Of a stretch of DNA of 6,728 bases, positions 6,273-6,728 are shown piece by piece. Position 1 is the first letter of the stretch; each line of letters begins with the position of its first letter. The notes beneath the pieces were generated by a model. The model was not told the origin of the DNA and searched no databases. It saw only the letters and a list, made by a program, of their open reading frames with translations. The position numbers and the translations under genes were made by a program. The DNA is from Pseudobdellovibrionaceae bacterium. GTDB lineage: Bacteria > Bdellovibrionota > Bdellovibrionia > Bdellovibrionales > JAMPXM01. The stretch covers positions 1 through 6,728 of the forward strand of contig JALHOI010000178.1 of NCBI GenBank assembly GCA_022843085.1. The letters run 5' to 3'.

Positions 6273-6544
6273 ACAAGTAACATTTCGATATCTTCGATTC
6301 TCGGACAGAACCCGAGTTCATTTTGAATGTTCACGCCGAGCCTTAGATCGTCATCGTCGAGATGCGCCAAAATGAATCGCATGCGAACTTGCCGAGGCAG
6401 TATCATCGGCTTCGTGCCCATTAAGCGCCAGTCGCGAGGATTGAGTCCGAAGGCCGTTAGTTGCTCTTGAACTTTTGAAAATGCGTCGGAGTCGGGGCTT
6501 GAGGCGATATTCATGGACAGAGCGGGGTCGTTGAATGCGTACAT
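6269..6544 (-). CDS. Small soluble protein of unknown function, 91 aa
   Basis: I do not recognise a family. The product has no signal peptide or membrane segment, has one cysteine (in LGFCPR), and contains LNPRDWRLMG and the acidic run LDDDDLRLG, so it is probably a small cytoplasmic protein. The ATG at 6542-6544 follows AGGAG by five bases. This is preferred over an upstream in-frame TTG at 6586, which would add 14 residues without a ribosome site. The frame is intact, and the good ribosome site supports a real gene. Its stop (TAA, + strand 6269-6271) overlaps the TAG of the convergent 198-aa gene in the four bases TTAG. Confidence 0.65.
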   Translation of the reverse strand: MYAFNDPALSMNIASSPDSDAFSKVQEQLTAFGLNPRDWRLMGTKPMILPRQVRMRFILAHLDDDDLRLGVNIQNELGFCPRIEDIEMLLV

Positions 6545-6549
6545 TTCGG

Positions 6550-6554
6550 CTCCT
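6550..6554 (-). promoter_or_regulatory. Ribosome binding site of the 91-aa protein
   Basis: On the minus strand AGGAG lies five bases before the ATG at 6542-6544, which decides this start over the TTG at 6586. Confidence 0.75.
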
Positions 6555-6728
6555 GGTGTGAGTTGGTTCGCAGGCCGCTTAAGCAACTTGGGTGCGGACC
6601 TGGGGGGCCATGGCTCCGAGTGGCGGATTCAATCATTTCAAGCACTTGGCTGGGGCCAGTGAAATCGCAACCTCGCTGCAATCCAGTGTTTGAAATCCTA
6701 AGTCTTAGAGACGAGACTCGGACACGCG
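6555..6728. other. Right-edge region without a supported gene
   Basis: These bases lie upstream of the 91-aa gene and should hold its promoter, but I see no good -35/-10 pair. A minus-strand frame open from the right edge to about 6510 gives a low-complexity, unlikely product. The plus-strand ATG at 6610 opens only 27 codons. A run of six Gs occurs at 6602-6607. Confidence 0.4.

Noticed and set aside
6157..6375. Plus-strand ORF of 72 codons across the convergent gene ends
   Set aside because: It overlaps two better-supported genes in other frames, and its Arg/Cys-rich product looks like a shadow.

Overview
The window looks like chromosomal DNA of a free-living Gram-negative bacterium. It encodes a lipoprotein with a lipobox, an outer-membrane beta-barrel protein ending in Phe, and several proteins with Sec signals or membrane anchors. 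GC content is moderate, start codons are ATG or GTG, and Shine-Dalgarno sites are GGAG-type. The style of the VWA lipoprotein (a DNSGS MIDAS and a late LSDEDE) together with small secreted Cys proteins suggests a Bdellovibrionota or other delta-like lineage. That placement is an inference, since no marker gene is present. I see no phage, IS element, CRISPR array or toxin-antitoxin pair.

Layout from left to right: (1) the 3' part of a guanidino-group-modifying enzyme of the agmatine/peptidyl-arginine deiminase superfamily (+), cut by the left edge. (2) A convergent single-pass membrane protein of unknown function (-). (3) A divergent intergenic region of about 315 bases. (4) A 394-residue von Willebrand factor A lipoprotein rich in Cys (+), followed by a clear intrinsic terminator. 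(5) A lone tRNA-Pro(TGG) on the minus strand with an encoded CCA. (6) About 540 bases without a convincing gene, ending in three tandem 12-bp repeats directly upstream of (7) a 432-residue porin-like outer-membrane protein (+). The porin gene has highly biased codons and ends in a GAAA-tetraloop hairpin and a very strong terminator. (8) Two small exported Cys-containing proteins of unknown function (+), 44 bases apart and perhaps one transcript. (9) A 91-residue soluble protein of unknown function (-) whose stop codon overlaps that of the preceding gene by four bases.

Most of the products act in the envelope: the membrane protein, lipoprotein, porin and two exported proteins. They do not form an obvious pathway or operon; strands alternate and terminators separate the units. 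The porin appears to be the highly expressed gene. I did not find a convincing new multi-gene system. The best candidates for follow-up are the Cys-rich VWA lipoprotein, the repeat-bearing 5' leader of the porin, and the pair of small exported Cys proteins.
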